From contig OX637402.1 of the NCBI GenBank assembly GCA_951799425.1, positions 29,666,492 through 29,730,491 of the forward strand: 64,000 nt of DNA, read 5' to 3'. The stretch's first letter is position 1. Each line of letters begins with the position of its first letter. The notes beneath the pieces are model-generated. The model worked only from the letters and a program-made list of their open reading frames with translations, searched no databases and was not told the origin of the DNA. The translations under genes and the position numbers were made by a program. The stretch is from Ilex aquifolium. Its lineage: Eukaryota; Streptophyta; Magnoliopsida; Aquifoliales; Aquifoliaceae. Shown one piece after another: positions 1-12,790 of this stretch.

Positions 1-1377
1 AGGCATGAGCTGGTTGATAGTCCAAGTGGTGAAAGCCTGTCAAGTGTTACTACCGACGCTCGATGAGGACGGCTCAAGATAATTTGAGGTCTAAAGTAAT
101 AATATTAAATAAAATTTTTTTATTTTAAATATTATTTAAAAATTTAAAAAATATTTTTAATTTTTTTTAAGTGAGAGAGGAGGATGTGATACTTTATTTT
201 TATTTTTAAGAGAGAGAGAATGAATGTAAATAAATATGAGTTGACTTTTAAATATTTTTTTATTTGTTTTTAAAATTTTTAATTTTTGAGTTTTGATGGG
301 TAAGAGCTCGTATTTTTTTATTCAATGCTTAAATTTGAGTTTTCATAACTACAGTAATTTAGTGGAGTTAAATTTACTCTTCATTGTCTCGAGCACGTGG
401 TAAAATTCTAATTTTGACCCAAGATAGGTGCGGAAAAATCTCGTACATACAGGTGTGTGACTAAAAAATAAAATTCATATATATATATATCTATTTTTAA
501 TACCAAAAAAAAAAAAAAAGAGAAAGCTGGGGTGGGGGCCTGGAAACTGGTATGCAGAGGCACTGCTCCCATTTTTGTCCTCTGAGAAGTTGACAGAGGC
601 AATAATAGCTTTATTGTTTTCTTCAGTTAGAAACCAGGCCCCCCTCCCCAAGGCCCTCTTCACCAGATAGATACCTCTCTCTTACCAATTATCACATCAC
701 AACAACATTGTTAAGTTATATCATTATTACATCGTTACGATACTATTTTAAGTCTCAATAATATTAATTTATTATTATATTATATCATTATCACATCATT
801 AAATTAATTTTTAAATTTTAATAATATTACTCTAAAGAATACTTGCATAGAATTTAATGTGCACACATATTTCTTGCAAACAATGCTATAGGCACCTAAT
901 TTTAGAACTTAATTTAATAATGTTATTAGATTAGTTATAAATTTTAAAATTAGATGAAATTCACTTTAATATTATCAGAACTGGATCAGACTAGCCGATC
1001 AAATCAGTTGGACTGTGAATCAAGGCCTAGCCTGGTCTGATTCTTGAGTTGGACCGTTTAGGCAATTAAACAGCTTGTTAACTGTTAAATTGACTAAATT
1101 TGTCTTATAACCGTGAACCTGAATGGTTGGATTTCAATTGATTAAAAAAAAAATCCCCATTTTGACCAATTTGGCCCTAAATCGATCTCTGTTTCAAAAA
1201 CGAACAGACAAGACTCTGTCTTCAACTCAGGCGAGGTGACGAACAAACAGTCTTTGTCTTCAACTCGACCTCTCTCGCTTCTTTCTCCAGGTGACGAACA
1301 GTAAACCGTCTTTCTCTCTCTGCCTCTGTGTGTGTATACGTGTGGTTGTAAGACTTATATTGGCCGTATGTATGTCT

Positions 1378-1411
<34 letters not shown>

Positions 1412-1987
1412 TCACACACTCACAAAACACACAGTCTTGAGGTTGTGGCTGTAAGGCTTGAGATTGTGAATTTTAATGTGATTGAGATTGTCAATTTTAT
1501 GAATATTGAGATTGATATTGTGAATTTTATGTTTATTTTCTCTACTTAACTTTATTAATTTTATGACAAATTATATGCATCATAGACATATTTCATATTT
1601 TTTAGCTAAATTATTTTATTTTATAATTATTATATATATTTTTATAATTTTTTATTATATGACATGTCTAATCAGTTGATCCAACGGTTGAACTAGTGAA
1701 CTATTGATCCGATCTCCTTACCGATCCAATTCTAATAACATTGGTCCACTTTCAATCCAATGCAACAGTTTCATAATTTTTGGGTAGGAAACCAAATAGT
1801 AGAAGCAACAAGAAAAATAAATTATGAAAAAAACTAACATTTGCCAAGGTTGGCATAGATCTAAAGGAAAGGTTCATTTTGGAAGGAAGCAAACGAGTTC
1901 GGAGGGTGGTCTTAAATATAGCGGTAAGATTATTCTATTATGATTTAAAGGGCACAATTTTGTGTAGTGAATATAGAATTTGGTAAA
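1..1987. other. AT-rich intergenic DNA, no gene seen
   Basis: No reading frame here looks like a gene. The stretch is AT-rich with long A and T runs. Positions 700-835 are rich in short TAATATTA-type repeats like those in other MITE-like stretches of this window. Positions 980-1140 and 1660-1750 have a richer base composition and share short phrases about GATC-A and TTGAAC, which suggests old transposon debris, but I could not define termini. Confidence 0.5.
1378..1430. repeat. Compound CT/CA microsatellite
   Basis: A (CT)n run passes directly into a (CA)n run and then CACTCACA units. The small reading frames on either strand here are by-products of the repeat. Confidence 0.9.
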
Positions 1988-2293
1988 TAGGGGTGATAAA
2001 TTATTCAAATTACTTCGGCTTGGATTGGATTCGTTTCGTTTTGAGTTTGACTCTAGCTCGTTCGTCTAGAAAACAAGCCTTATTACCTCGGCTCATGTTG
2101 GGCTCAAATTCATAAAATTTGACTCATTTATATGTAAAATAATCGAGCTATTTAAGTTTATTTTGGATTTGACTCGAGTTTCTTTTTTTTTTAAAAACGA
2201 ATCGAATTTGAACATTTTTTTAGGCTAGTTTTAAAAAATGAGTTTGTCAAGTTCAAGTTCAAATTCATTCGGTCCACTCGTTTACCGCCCCTA
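1988..2293. mobile_element. hAT-type MITE, about 306 bp
   Basis: The element starts TAGGGGTGATAAA and ends TTTACCGCCCCTA, so the two ends are imperfect inverted repeats. It is flanked by 8-bp direct repeats that match at 7 of 8 positions (TTGGTAAA at 1980-1987 and TTTGTAAA at 2294-2301). An 8-bp duplication and a TAGGGG-type end fit the hAT superfamily. There is no transposase frame, so it is non-autonomous. The imperfect ends and duplication suggest it is old. Confidence 0.7.
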
Positions 2294-2732
2294 TTTGTAA
2301 ATATGATATTAGATGCCGCATAATGAGAAGAACAAAAAAAAAAAAGAGTAAAGGAGAAAAGTTCATAGTGAAAGAGTGGGTTTGGCAGAGTTGATGAGCA
2401 TTGTTCTAATTTTCCGTTTTGGGTATAGAATATATAGCCAGCCTTATATGGAAGGGAACAAAAAGAGAGGTTGGCGGATCCTCTCTCTTACGCCTCTAAA
2501 ACAACCGACAGCTTAATTTAAGAAACTATTGCTCCATTCTACCCATTATATTATTGTAATTACATTAGTAGAAGAAAGATAAGAAAAGAAGCAATTGGGT
2601 GAAAGAAAAAGAACAAAACTCTCCTCCTATAGACTATAAGGTACATTGAGAGAGTAAAATCCAAATGACTAATTTTCACATCATAATCAGGTTCCCAACA
2701 GTGGGACAAAAAATGGCAGAAAGTACTCCTAA

Positions 2733-4507
2733 TCAATGAACAATGGATTTAGATATCAGAGGGTCTGTTTCAACTGAATCTGACTTCATCAACCCATCAT
2801 TAGTGCACAAAATCTCATCAAGATTAGCCATCTTCTTAGCTTCAAGCTTGGTGGTGTTCTCTGTTAATGGCGATGTCACTGGTAATGAAGTTGCAGTGGA
2901 AGAAGAAGAAGAAGACCGTGTGAGCTCTTTGGCTCTCTCTACTTGAACAATCCAATCTGTTCTACACAGAACATATAGCATGAGAAAGGCACACGAGGCC
3001 TGAGCTGCAACCAATCCTAGCCAAAGTCCGGCGAACCCCATTCCGGCGACGAAGCCCATGATGATCGCCACCGGCATACCCACCAAGTAAAATGAACCCA
3101 AATTGATATTTGCTCCGATCGTCGGCCGTGCGCTTCCTCTCAACACTCCACAACCGGTGGTTTGTGGGCAGTTTCCGAGCTCACAGACGCCGGCGATGGG
3201 TAATGCTATGGCGGTAAGTTCAAGAATCTCTGAATCTTCAGTGAAAAACCGACCCCATCTATGCCTCATTAAGGTGGTGAAGAGCATGGCAGCGAGGCCT
3301 AGAGCCACCGCGACGACGAGCGAAACCATCATTGAAATGCGGGCTTTTGCAGGCCGGTTTGCGCCGAGTTCGTTGCCGACTCTGGTGGAAACTCCGAGGC
3401 TGAGAGCTGAAGGGAAGACATAGACTAACGAGGTTGTTTGGATGAGAATTCCCATTGAAGCAATGGTTGCTTTTGGGTTTAGAAGAAGTCCACAGAACAG
3501 TATCATGAACTCATACCACCACCACTCGAGACAAACAGAGAGGCACGTCGGAACTGCAAGCCGGAGCAACGCCGACCATCCCCGGAGGCAGTCGTAGCTT
3601 GGTGCCACCCATGAGTCTTTGTGCACGCCAGAAAAGTAGACAAAAGAACACAGCAAGAGGAAGAGATTGAGGTTAGTCCAGACCATTGCCAAGGCCACTC
3701 CGGCTATACCCATCTTGAAATATACCACCAGAAGGTAATTCAGAGGCACATGGAGGAGGAGAGAGATAGCAGAACAGTAAGTTAATGGCAATGTAATGTT
3801 TTGAGTCCTCAGATAGATACGTAGTGGGTGGAGGAGAGAGAGAAAGAAGAGGTCAGGAATAGCGAAAACGATGAAAGTTTGAGCCATGGAAGAGATTTCT
3901 TCATCTTGGCCACACCACAAGAGAATTCTTTTCATTTTGAGCCACATGAAAGAGATTGGTATTGCAGTAGAGAAGAGTAAAAGAACAGTTCTTTGTAGAG
4001 TTAGGCCAAGAAGCTTCATTTGTTTTGCACCATAAGCTTGCCCACAAATGGGTTCCATGCCCATGGCCAAGCCGGAGATGACTGAGTATCCGGTGATGTT
4101 CGCGAACCCGATTGAGAGAGAACCGCCGGCAAGTTCAAGCTCACCAAGATAGCCAAGAAAAATCATGGAGATCATAGCTCTTGCATATAGTAGTAGTCCT
4201 GTGATAGCTGTTGGCCCAGAGATCTTCCCTATGGCTTTCATTTCCTCCAGTGCCTAAATGCAAGAAGATGCAAGAATGAGAGCTTGTTAAAGATGACATC
4301 ACATTCTCTTTCTCTCTCCACACACACACACACATAATATTTTCTAAATTCATGTAAACGGGTTTGTGTTATTACCTCAGTAGGGGTTGGCCACCTATGG
4401 AGTTCTTCATCATCAGTGTGGAGATCCATGGTTTTACTGGGGTTGATGTAATGGGATTTGTTATTACAGACAAATGAGGAAGGAGAAGATGGCTTTGGAT
4501 TACACAT
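2733..4507 (-). CDS. MATE-family transporter, DTX48-like (two exons)
   Basis: Multidrug and toxic compound extrusion transporter, an integral membrane antiporter that moves small organic compounds out of the cytosol. Exon 1 is 4376..4507 (44 codons, N-terminus MCNPKPSS). The 122-bp intron 4254..4375 has GT/AG ends and is phase 0. Exon 2 is 2733..4253. The product is 550 aa, usual for the family. The ATG at 4241 is internal: splicing adds the 44 N-terminal residues and ALEE before it. Family landmarks are GMEPICGQAYGA (about 109-120), CLEWWWYE (about 285-292) and CELGNCPQTTGCGVLRG (about 401-417). The protein is hydrophobic throughout, consistent with 12 membrane segments, with a polar Ser-rich tail. 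The KAIGKISGP start of the membrane domain and the CGQDEEISS loop look closest to Arabidopsis DTX48 (ZF14/BCD1), whose clade is linked to iron and hormone-related growth phenotypes. Family assignment is sure; the exact orthologue and substrate are inferred. Confidence 0.94.
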
Positions 4508-4659
4508 AGCTACGTTCTTGTTGGAGAGCTAACTCCAAAGAGATGTGTTAGCAACGAGGTTGAAAGTTTAAAACAAAAAAGGTTAATAGAAACCCTGCTT
4601 GTGTTTGTGTTGTTTGTTCTGTTCTTTTTGGGCCTTGAGTGGAAGGGACACAACATGGG

Positions 4660-4667
4660 TATATATA
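4660..4667 (-). promoter_or_regulatory. Candidate TATA box of the MATE gene
   Basis: TATATATA on the minus strand, about 150 bp upstream of the ATG at 4507. That distance would give a 5' UTR of roughly 120 nt. It is the only TATA-like block close upstream. Placement is by inspection only. Confidence 0.5.
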
Positions 4668-7600
4668 CGTCTAACCATTGGGTCCCACTGTTGGCTTCCT
4701 ACACGTGTCGATTTGTCAAGACTTAAAATGAATGCCATGAAAAAGCGGCTACTAGTTCCAGGAATTCTTGCTTAAGAGTGGTGGGGGCCTCCCCCCGCCC
4801 CCCTCTCTCTCTCTCTCTCTCCAGACACACACACACACATTTATATGATTCTTGTTGTTGTAATAATATATGTCAGGATGGATGAAGATGCTTAAAGGTG
4901 GAGTATACCTAAAAATAGAGGAAGGGTCTGAGTATGAGGGGCAAGAAGCTGTGATCTTATCTATTAGGTTGTGAAATGAAAGTCTGTCTAGATGATGATT
5001 GGTGTGTGTGTGTGTGTTATAGTCTAAGAAATTAAGTTAGGTGATAATGGTGGTGTGCCTCTTTTAGCATTGGTGGGTTTGCTCTAATATAGTTTATCTT
5101 TTGATTAAGTGAGAAGATAATCTTTTAAACTTTCTTCACTTTTGGGTTTTGATCTCCACCAGAAAAAAATGAAAAAGAGGAATAAAAAAGTTATCTTTGG
5201 ATTGGCAAGTGGAATTTATTGATAAGCAATTCAATTCTCTCCAGTTGTAATGAAATGACAGTGGCATATTGGCGTATGTATATATTGACCGATAAGGCTA
5301 TGATGTTGAAAAATAATTTTTGTTACCATGCTACAAATAATTCCTAGTCGTATTATCATTAATTGTGCAATAATAAAATAAAATAAAATAATTTTATACG
5401 CGTCACATTTTCGATAGTTTAGTCGGACCCATTTAGGCAGTAAAGTGTGGCCATGAAAATGTTGGCATGTACCAAGGCAACCATGCATTGGATGTTACAT
5501 TCCCTTCGCAGCCCATGTGATGCACCACAGTACGAGTATGACTGTTGGTGTCTGCAACTGATTTGAACAGCCAAACACCGCTTTTGGCTACTTGCCCAAT
5601 TTGAGAGGAACCACTGAACAAGTTTGATATAGAATCTAGGTCCCAATCTATCTTTTTTTTTTTTTTTTTGGCTGTTTTGTCACCTGTTTAGGGCAAAATG
5701 GTAGAGATTTTGTTGGGGGGGATGGGGGTAATTTGCTTGTGATCAAGGTGAGTACTACATAATGAACTTGAGGAGGAGTTCTTCCCGCCCCACTAGCGAG
5801 AATGGTCCTAGGCACACAATTTTTTTTTTTGATTTATGGTTGCAACCAAAACCTCTAATACACTCAATTACTCGTAAAGCACATATACAAGTTATACCTA
5901 AGTTTTATGTGGTTGGTGAAACACGAACCGAAGATGTACTAATTTACATCTCATCTTAATGCTTATTGACCATAAATTCAACCAAGGGGGAGAAGATAAG
6001 AAGTAGGTGAGAGAATATTGTGTCCTATTTAAGGCATTTATTCGGTTAAACACCCTATGCTATCATTCTAATAAATCTTACATGGTCGGTTTTTGGTCGG
6101 CCTTTGATGTGTGGTTTTATTAAATCAACTAGTAATGGGGTGGTTGGTTTAAAAAAAAAAGGATTTGAGACTTGGCGTTTGGCAAGGGGGCATACAGCAT
6201 ACTCTATCTGCCCATTCCTCGATTGATTTCCAGGTCGCTCTCTCTCTCTCTCTCTCTCTCTCAAAACAAAGAATAAACAGGTGGGGTTTTGGAGTGGCCA
6301 AAAGTGTCAAATCTACTGGACCTTTTCACCATTTGTTTGTATTAAAAAAGTTATCTTTCTGGGTATACGGTGGTGGGGGTTGGGGTGGGGGGTGGGGGTG
6401 GGTGTTGTGTCATGTAAGGGACCACAATGGTTAATGGGGGTGGCAGTAGATGGCTGTATACAGAAGAGGCAGATGGGAGATAGGGAACAATCTGAGAGGC
6501 AACTTACGTGCTCCAATCGCAACCATTTAACTTGTGCCCCTTTTCTCACAACAGGGATTACACTGTCTTGTCTCTCTAAGTGGGAGCCTTTGCTCTGTGT
6601 CTGTGTGTCTGTAAGGCAGCAACAGGCTCTAACATCATCTACACAAACAGGAAGAGCACTGAAATTTCTGTTTCTTAGTTTTCCCACTACTGTCAGCAAC
6701 TTCAAGAGTCAGTTTTCCTTTCGTTTCTTTTGTACAAGACATTGTTTTCTTTGAAAAAACTTACCCTCATGTCAGATTTCATGCGTCTCCATCTCAACAA
6801 GTTGCCACTTGAAAGCTCTCACTCTGTGAATCTGCAACACAACATATAGAGGTACACGGTACCGCTATCACAATTTCTGTCTCAATGACAAACTATATCA
6901 GCTGTAACGATCTAGACAACCCGGTTTCGAATACTTCCATCACTTTAGAACTTACTACCCTATTCAGGAACTGGGTTTCACCATAAGCAATTACCTTGGA
7001 CAACTCAGTTTCAAATACCTCCACCAATGCATAGGAAAAGGAACACTGAAATAATCAGGAAGTGGGGTTCACCATAAGCAAATACACCATTAGGTTCTGG
7101 AAATGATATATGAAATAAGTTCCAGGACCAAGAGTTAGCATCTGATTCACCTGTACAGTTTACCAGAATTTGTTTTTCATCGGGTTATTCTTTAACAGTA
7201 TTGCAAAGAGAACTTAAAGCATCATAATATGCTTTGTTCAGTACGTAATGAAACTTTTCCAACAGGAAGAGATCATTCCCTATTCTCTCTTCTAGTGTTT
7301 GACATGTCCGGGCAACAGTTACAATACCCACGAATTTTCAACCATCCTTAGATAATAAGAATTGCCAAGAACCAAGAAAACATTCACTGATTCTATGCCT
7401 TTTTGTTCGAAAAGACTGCTCTCTCTCTCTCTCTCTCTACATAACATGCTAATGACTCGGTTAAGATACATTTGGTTTTCAGCACGTGAAGTTCAAAATG
7501 ATGTTATTCCATACAAATTGAACTCGTTGATGTATATAATTAATGAGCTGGCTGATGTTCTCCTGCCACTGGGATTATATTCCCTTTTATATCATCAACA

Positions 7601-9060
7601 GTTCTCCAATAACCCGAACCAAGGGACAGATTTTTTAAATGTTTTCTCATGCATTGGTGAGCATTTAAAGCCTACCAGACTTTTATAGATACTGATAAGC
7701 GCAATAACCAGAAGAATTTATTCCAGGGTTCAGATGCAAGCAAGAAAAAGAGAGAATGATGGTAAAAGGAACCCTCCACAAAAATCAGCCAAGCTTTCCA
7801 AAAAAGCTAGAGTATAAATGAGGTCTCCATCACCCATTCTATGCAGTAATTGCGTGAGACCAGCAGTGATTATATCACAAATGGGTAGTCAACATTGCTG
7901 CAGCATAAATGATATTTTCTTTGGGAATAAATCCCATATCCCGTATCCCAATCACTAGAAACTTATCTTGTTTGGTAAGGAAGTCTTAATGGTGATACCC
8001 GGTGGCACAGCTGAGGCCTCCTTCGCTTAAACATGACGATTAGCCATAAAGCACACCATCTCTACATTACATGTATTCAAAAAAATTCTCCCCTGATTCT
8101 AGATAACTTGTTCCACACAGCGTTCAGTCACAACCGTTATCCATCATTAGATTTTATTTGCCATTAAGCACAAAGAGATGCTTTATGAGTAGCATTTTTC
8201 AATCACAGGTATATATGCAGGCCTTACACTACCACATCGTGTAGGAAGACATAAAGGCTTCAAACATGAACTGCGTGTCAAGGATGGTATAAGTGTTTGC
8301 AAGCGTGTTAGTCTAGTGTGTACTTAAATCAGTTTCCCAAATTCACATATTTTAGGACATAAGGGCTGGGCACAAAATTGAAGCGTCCAAAATTATTGTT
8401 GTATCTGGATGACATTCTCTCATGAGGAGATCACATCACTTTAATGCTCTATAAACTACCCTGATCCCCATCGTCGATGGTCCCCGTTCCATATTCCAAT
8501 ATATCATAGCTTGGGCATTGGCATTTCACTCACTTTGAAGGATTCATGTTGTAAATGAATAGCAGAGTATGGGACCAAAAACCCCTTAAGTCAATTGATA
8601 AGGCAAATCTTCTACTTGACTAACAGTAGATGGGATGAGAACATATTCAGTGCCTTCCACCGAATTTTTCCCTGGCTTAAATGGGTACCTTCTGCAACAT
8701 AGCTATCATCGTCATTGTAATTAGCATATATCCTATCCTATTGGGCTAACATCTCCCCATGCAAAGTGATTTTTGTATGAAAGCAGTTGTTGCTTAACAT
8801 TTGTATTTGACTGACAGTTAGCACAAGGACAGGGTATGGTGGAACTTACAAAAGTGGGGACAAAAACAGTGGAGGAAGGAAAAATAGAATGCAGTAAGGT
8901 ACATGGGCATCGTGGTTGTGCACCCTCTAGTTGTAATATTACTCGTAATTATTCTTATCAAAGTCAGTATAGTCGACATTTGCTCTGTCAAGTATGTTTT
9001 ATCCAACATACAATTCAAATTACAAATCCGATGAGCAATAAGAAAAAATGTATGCAGACC
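4668..9060. other. Intergenic DNA without a supported gene
   Basis: Reading frames here are short, overlap microsatellites or homopolymers, and match no family I know. It includes CT/CA microsatellites at 4802-4839, 6236-6262 and 7419-7438, a GT run near 5000-5018, and G-rich DNA at 6368-6402. Positions 6700-8800 have a more balanced composition and could hold non-coding transcript or old gene remains, but I see no splice-linked coding exons. Confidence 0.5.
6905..7095. repeat. Diverged tandem duplication, unit about 95-105 bp
   Basis: Two adjacent blocks share a series of phrases in the same order: GACAAC(T/C)C(A/G)GTTTC, AATAC(T/C)TCCA, and GGGTTTCACCATAAGCAA versus GGGGTTCACCATAAGCAA. Nothing coding is seen in either copy. 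Confidence 0.6.
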
Positions 9061-9246
9061 ATTCATGGTGTTTAACTGGTTGGGAAAGAAAAGGTATAAG
9101 AATTTCCACAAATAAAGGAAAAATGGAAGGAAATTACTTTGTTGAAACTAATATCAGTAACAAAATCTATATACAAAGTTCTGATAAATGATGCTTTACT
9201 TCTCATGTTGATAAATAAATATGGAAAAAAATGGATACAACATACC

Positions 9247-9404
9247 TCATTGGTGGGCACTGGATTTTCGTACCATAGACCGAGAAACAGCCAAGGTGGC
9301 TAGAAGTTCACATGGGAAGGCTGAAATAGCTACCACGGCCAAGGCTAGTGAGTTGCACCAACAAATAGCTGATCCCATGGTCCGCTTCCAACAAACAACA
9401 CAAC
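9247..9404 (-). pseudogene. Degenerate copy of the last SUT4 exon
   Basis: Aligns over its whole length with SUT4 exon 5 (12911..13069), at roughly three quarters to four fifths identity by eye. It keeps the preceding AACAG splice acceptor, the GSGPWDQLF motif and the region of the original stop. A 1-bp deletion after the GTTGG block shifts the frame; read from the acceptor in phase 0 it gives [19 protein letters not shown] and then a stop. It lies 3.5 kb downstream of the functional stop codon. If transcription read through and spliced to it, the transporter would lose its last membrane segment. More likely it is a dead relic of a partial tandem duplication. Confidence 0.85.
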
Positions 9405-9526
9405 CTGTTTTACAAAAAAAAAAAAAAATACATATACAACAAAAGTTATCATATAAAATTCCTTAAAAAATTAGAAGATGAATAAACAGTAAGTCATATG
9501 TTTTGACACCCTTCATTTACAATATT

Positions 9527-9915
9527 TCTTTTTATAAGTAACAAAACTTTTATTAAATAAAACAAAGAAGACAAGTACATAATAGTGGATAAGGGATCCA
9601 CCCCTTGAAAAAGAAAAAATACAACATAAAAATTAAATCATCCAAGAACTAAGAGGATGATCTTCTCATGACATTCCGCTATCCAATCAAAAGATGAATT
9701 GCAAACAAGGCATATCCTTAAACGCCTTAGCGGTCGAAGTTCAAAGGGAAGCCAAGAACTTTACTCTATCACAAAGAATATCCCCACATTCTTCTTTATC
9801 TTCAAATATTCTCTCATTTCTTTCGTCCACACCACCCAAAAAACTGCCATTATTACACAGTTCCACAAAATCAGTACCCTTTTCAAAAAAAAAAAAAAAA
9901 ACCAAAATAAGTCTC
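9527..9915 (-). mobile_element. 5'-truncated L1-type LINE, 3' end only
   Basis: On the minus strand, a frame around 9741-9860 reads ERNERIFEDKEECGDILCDR and then VKFLASL. This resembles the ERN.R.FE...(D)..D.KFL pattern at the C-terminus of plant L1 reverse transcriptases. It is followed by an FDWIAE-like stretch and a 3' tail ending ATTTAATAAAAGTTTTG. The insertion lies inside the duplicated SUT4 intron and is absent from the matching place at 13070-13210, so it came after the duplication. The exact 5' edge is uncertain because an A-run borders it. Confidence 0.6.
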
Positions 9916-10259
9916 AAATAGGGTTTAACAAGAAGGAAGAACAATGGCTAAACATAACTGAAAGGATAATGAAACTCGCTGCCCACAAACTTCTCAAAAT
10001 GAAAGAGGTAATGTCATTCAGTTAGGCCAATTAGTTGCATATTTTGCAATTATAATAAACACATTACATTTAAATTTTCCATACAAAGTTTATATAATAT
10101 TCACATATTTGGGCAATAAATATTTTAGAAGGTTGATGAAAGTCGTGCTTTACGTGACACTTCCACAACGAAGTCCCCGCTTTCCTAAATTCAACAATGA
10201 GTGGCTACTGACCAAGGTCTCCACATCCATGCATATGGTATCTGAGAATCGATGCAACA

Positions 10260-12790
10260 TATTTGTAATTGAATTCACACAACATGCTGGCACACGTTTC
10301 AATTTAAAATCCATTTGTTTACAACTTGGAGAACAGATAGAACAATGTAAAGAATATACATATACATCTTTCGGGGCTTTCTTTTCTCTTTAATGCGCCT
10401 TTGTTCCTTCAGAAGTATCTCAATAATAAGTGTGTGCGAGAAAAAACCATATAAGGATGCCTCAGTTACCAGAAAGGTATTCATATAATGTTCACAAACA
10501 AACTAATATAGTCTCCAAGTAACTCGCAACACACTTAAGTCAGCAAGCAACTGAATATATAATTATAACAGTTGGAATTTTGCTTGGTGCTCGTCACTCA
10601 CCAAGGCCAAATACAAAACAATTAGACTTCTCCTTTCCGTCATTACAGGGGGCAGCCTCACACTAAACGCGGCCTAAAGCGAAAATTTAAATGAGGACCT
10701 ATTAAATTTTAATGTTATATCAATATTATTCTCTAATTATATAACAAAATTTATTTATTAAAAACTATATTATTGGCTTTTGAGATGCGAAAGTAATTAT
10801 TAGATATTTTGTATTCAAGTTTTTGGTAATAAGTTTTTTTTCAATAGATAGTAGCTAATCCGAATAAAGTGTAATAGCTGATATAAGGGAAATATAGAAT
10901 TTTACTACATTTAATATTGGTACAATCAATGAAAAGAAAATAAATTCATAAATAACAACACCTAAGCCAAACATTATAGACTCAAATAGGGTTTTATGTT
11001 GCCATTGACAATACAAACAAATTCTCAAAAATCTACACAACTCTAACTTATTAAAAGATTATTAAATTTTAGAAAAATCAACAAATAAAATAATTTTTAA
11101 GTTATTCAAACTAGTTGACAATAGTATATTGAAAAAAATATGATATACTTTTCTTACATATGGTAGATTGTAAAACGTTAATAGCATTATAATGAAAGAA
11201 ATTAGTATCACATTAACGAAGGGATCCTAAAAATGAAATTGAACTTGGATCTAAAATCTTTCCGATAAATTTTAGAGGCCCTCAAAACCAAATTGGGTTT
11301 GATTATATATAAGTATACAAATTTTGTAAGAGGCTTCAAAAATAAAATTAGGCTTAATTAAACTTGGGTCCTAAAAATAAAAAGGGTTTACTTGAACATG
11401 GGTTTTAAGAATTTTATTCAGGATCTAAGAATAGGTTTGGAACATGCGGTAATTTTGTAACGATCAATTCAAGCAGTTGGAAAAACAAAATTTGTGCTCT
11501 AAGTCCTTGGGCTGTTGAACTAAATCCAACGTACCTATAAGAAAAGAACAGATACAAATATGGGATATGAGTACGATATAATTCGGATACAACATTACGT
11601 CAAAACCTAAAAAATTAGATACGGATACGGATGATATGTCTATAATAAAGTGTAAATTATATTTTAACTACTCTTTGAGAAGTTGATAATTATAATTTAG
11701 AAAGTATTGATTGTCTCATTGTGGTATAGTGAACTTGACGAACCAAAAAAATCAAAATTAAGATTTAACTAATTGATTGCTTAGAAATTCTTGTTACAAA
11801 GAGATATCGTGCAGTTAACTCATTTTATGGTCTTGCTCCGTGTATGCACTTTCATATCCAAAATATATGCATTACTGATACTATCGGCGAAGTACCCACA
11901 TATTTTATTATTATCAGATAATATGGTGTGTATTTGATTCGTATCCTACTATCGGTGAAGTATCCACATATTTTGTTATTATCAGATAATATGGTGTGTA
12001 TTTGATACGTATCCTCAAGTATCTGACAAGTATCGTACTTGATACGGTGTCTGATACAAATATGGAGGCCTTAACACAGTATCCATACTTCATAGGATGG
12101 TACAAAGCCCTCCAGCTTTTCATACTCGTTGTGGAGAACTTCCCGCTATCAAAGAGGCGAAAAAGCCTAATGGCAAGTGTTAAGTTCTTGTCTTTCACTG
12201 AACATATACCTAATGACCTTGTCACAGTCACATTATGTTTTTTCTTTTTCTTTTTGATAATCAACAACAAAACATTTTATTAACATAGAATAAGGATTAC
12301 ATGAGGGACGAAAAGTCCTTCAATTTGAAGCAACATAAAACTCGATGCAAAACTAAAAAGTAAAGATTAAATGTCACACAGATTTCCAATCCACCCAAAT
12401 TGAAAATAAAGGAATTCCAGAAAAGTAAGGGCACACTTCATATCAGAGTGACAACACAGGTTCTGCGAGTTCATTCAAGCAGAGAGCCTCAAGAAACTTG
12501 AAAAAATCCAATCTGAAATTGTCAAGTAACCCAAAATTTATTTCTTTGATGGAAACTATGGCTGTTCTTTACCCAAAAAACATAAGGGAAAAAGGAAACG
12601 GCACATTCACATTATCATCGTCAACATCATTGCTGCTACTACTTTTTTTCCTTCTGATTATAGAAACTCAAACAGGTGACCTTTATTTCCTATGTCCGCC
12701 CCCCCCCCCCCCCCCCCTCTTTTTTGTTTCTAACATACAGCTTATCCATCAAGTTGATATTATTTGTATTCAGGCCCTTTAATTGTATAA
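10260..12790. other. Intergenic DNA between SUT4 relic and SUT4 gene
   Basis: AT-rich with no gene. It holds a degenerate ATACGGATACG-type element (about 11540-12100), a LINE- or SINE-like A-rich 3' tail on the minus strand near 12236-12330, and an 18-nt C run at about 12698-12717. Confidence 0.5.
11540..12100. mobile_element. Degenerate terminal-repeat element, copy A
   Basis: Shares its layout with copy B at 24884-25520: an ATACGGATACG-rich start, a CTATAATAAA block, an AT-rich middle, then TATCAGATAATATG, GTATCTGACAAGTATCGTA and an end at ATACTTCATAGG. The start is eroded. Positions 11881-12013 hold an internal tandem duplication, two units of about 66-68 bp, each with TATCGG(C/T)GAAGTA(C/T)CCACA and GATAATATGGTGTG. 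No transposase is visible. Confidence 0.55.

Larger units (their letters stand above)
9060..10260 (-). repeat. Diverged direct duplicate of the SUT4 3' end
   Basis: This block matches 12790..13960 in order and orientation. It has a terminal-exon copy (9247-9404), downstream sequence ending in a CTTTTTCC-type stretch, and intron landmarks such as TTAGGCCAATTAGTTG (versus TTTAGGCCAATTTGGTTG) and GTCCCCGCTTTCCTAA (versus GTCCCCGCTTTTCCTAA). A LINE 3' end interrupts the duplicate at about 9527-9915. The copy is badly diverged, so the duplication is old. Confidence 0.7.

Noticed and set aside
3103-3423. Plus-strand frame within the MATE gene
   Set aside because: Shadow of the real minus-strand coding sequence; no family match.
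6281-6754. 157-codon plus-strand frame, overlapped by a 130-codon minus frame
   Set aside because: Runs through G-rich simple sequence (GVGVG), matches no family, and both strands are open over the same stretch.
12698-12717. C18 run as a functional site
   Set aside because: A plain homopolymer next to a T run; length is prone to sequencing error and nothing else marks the site.
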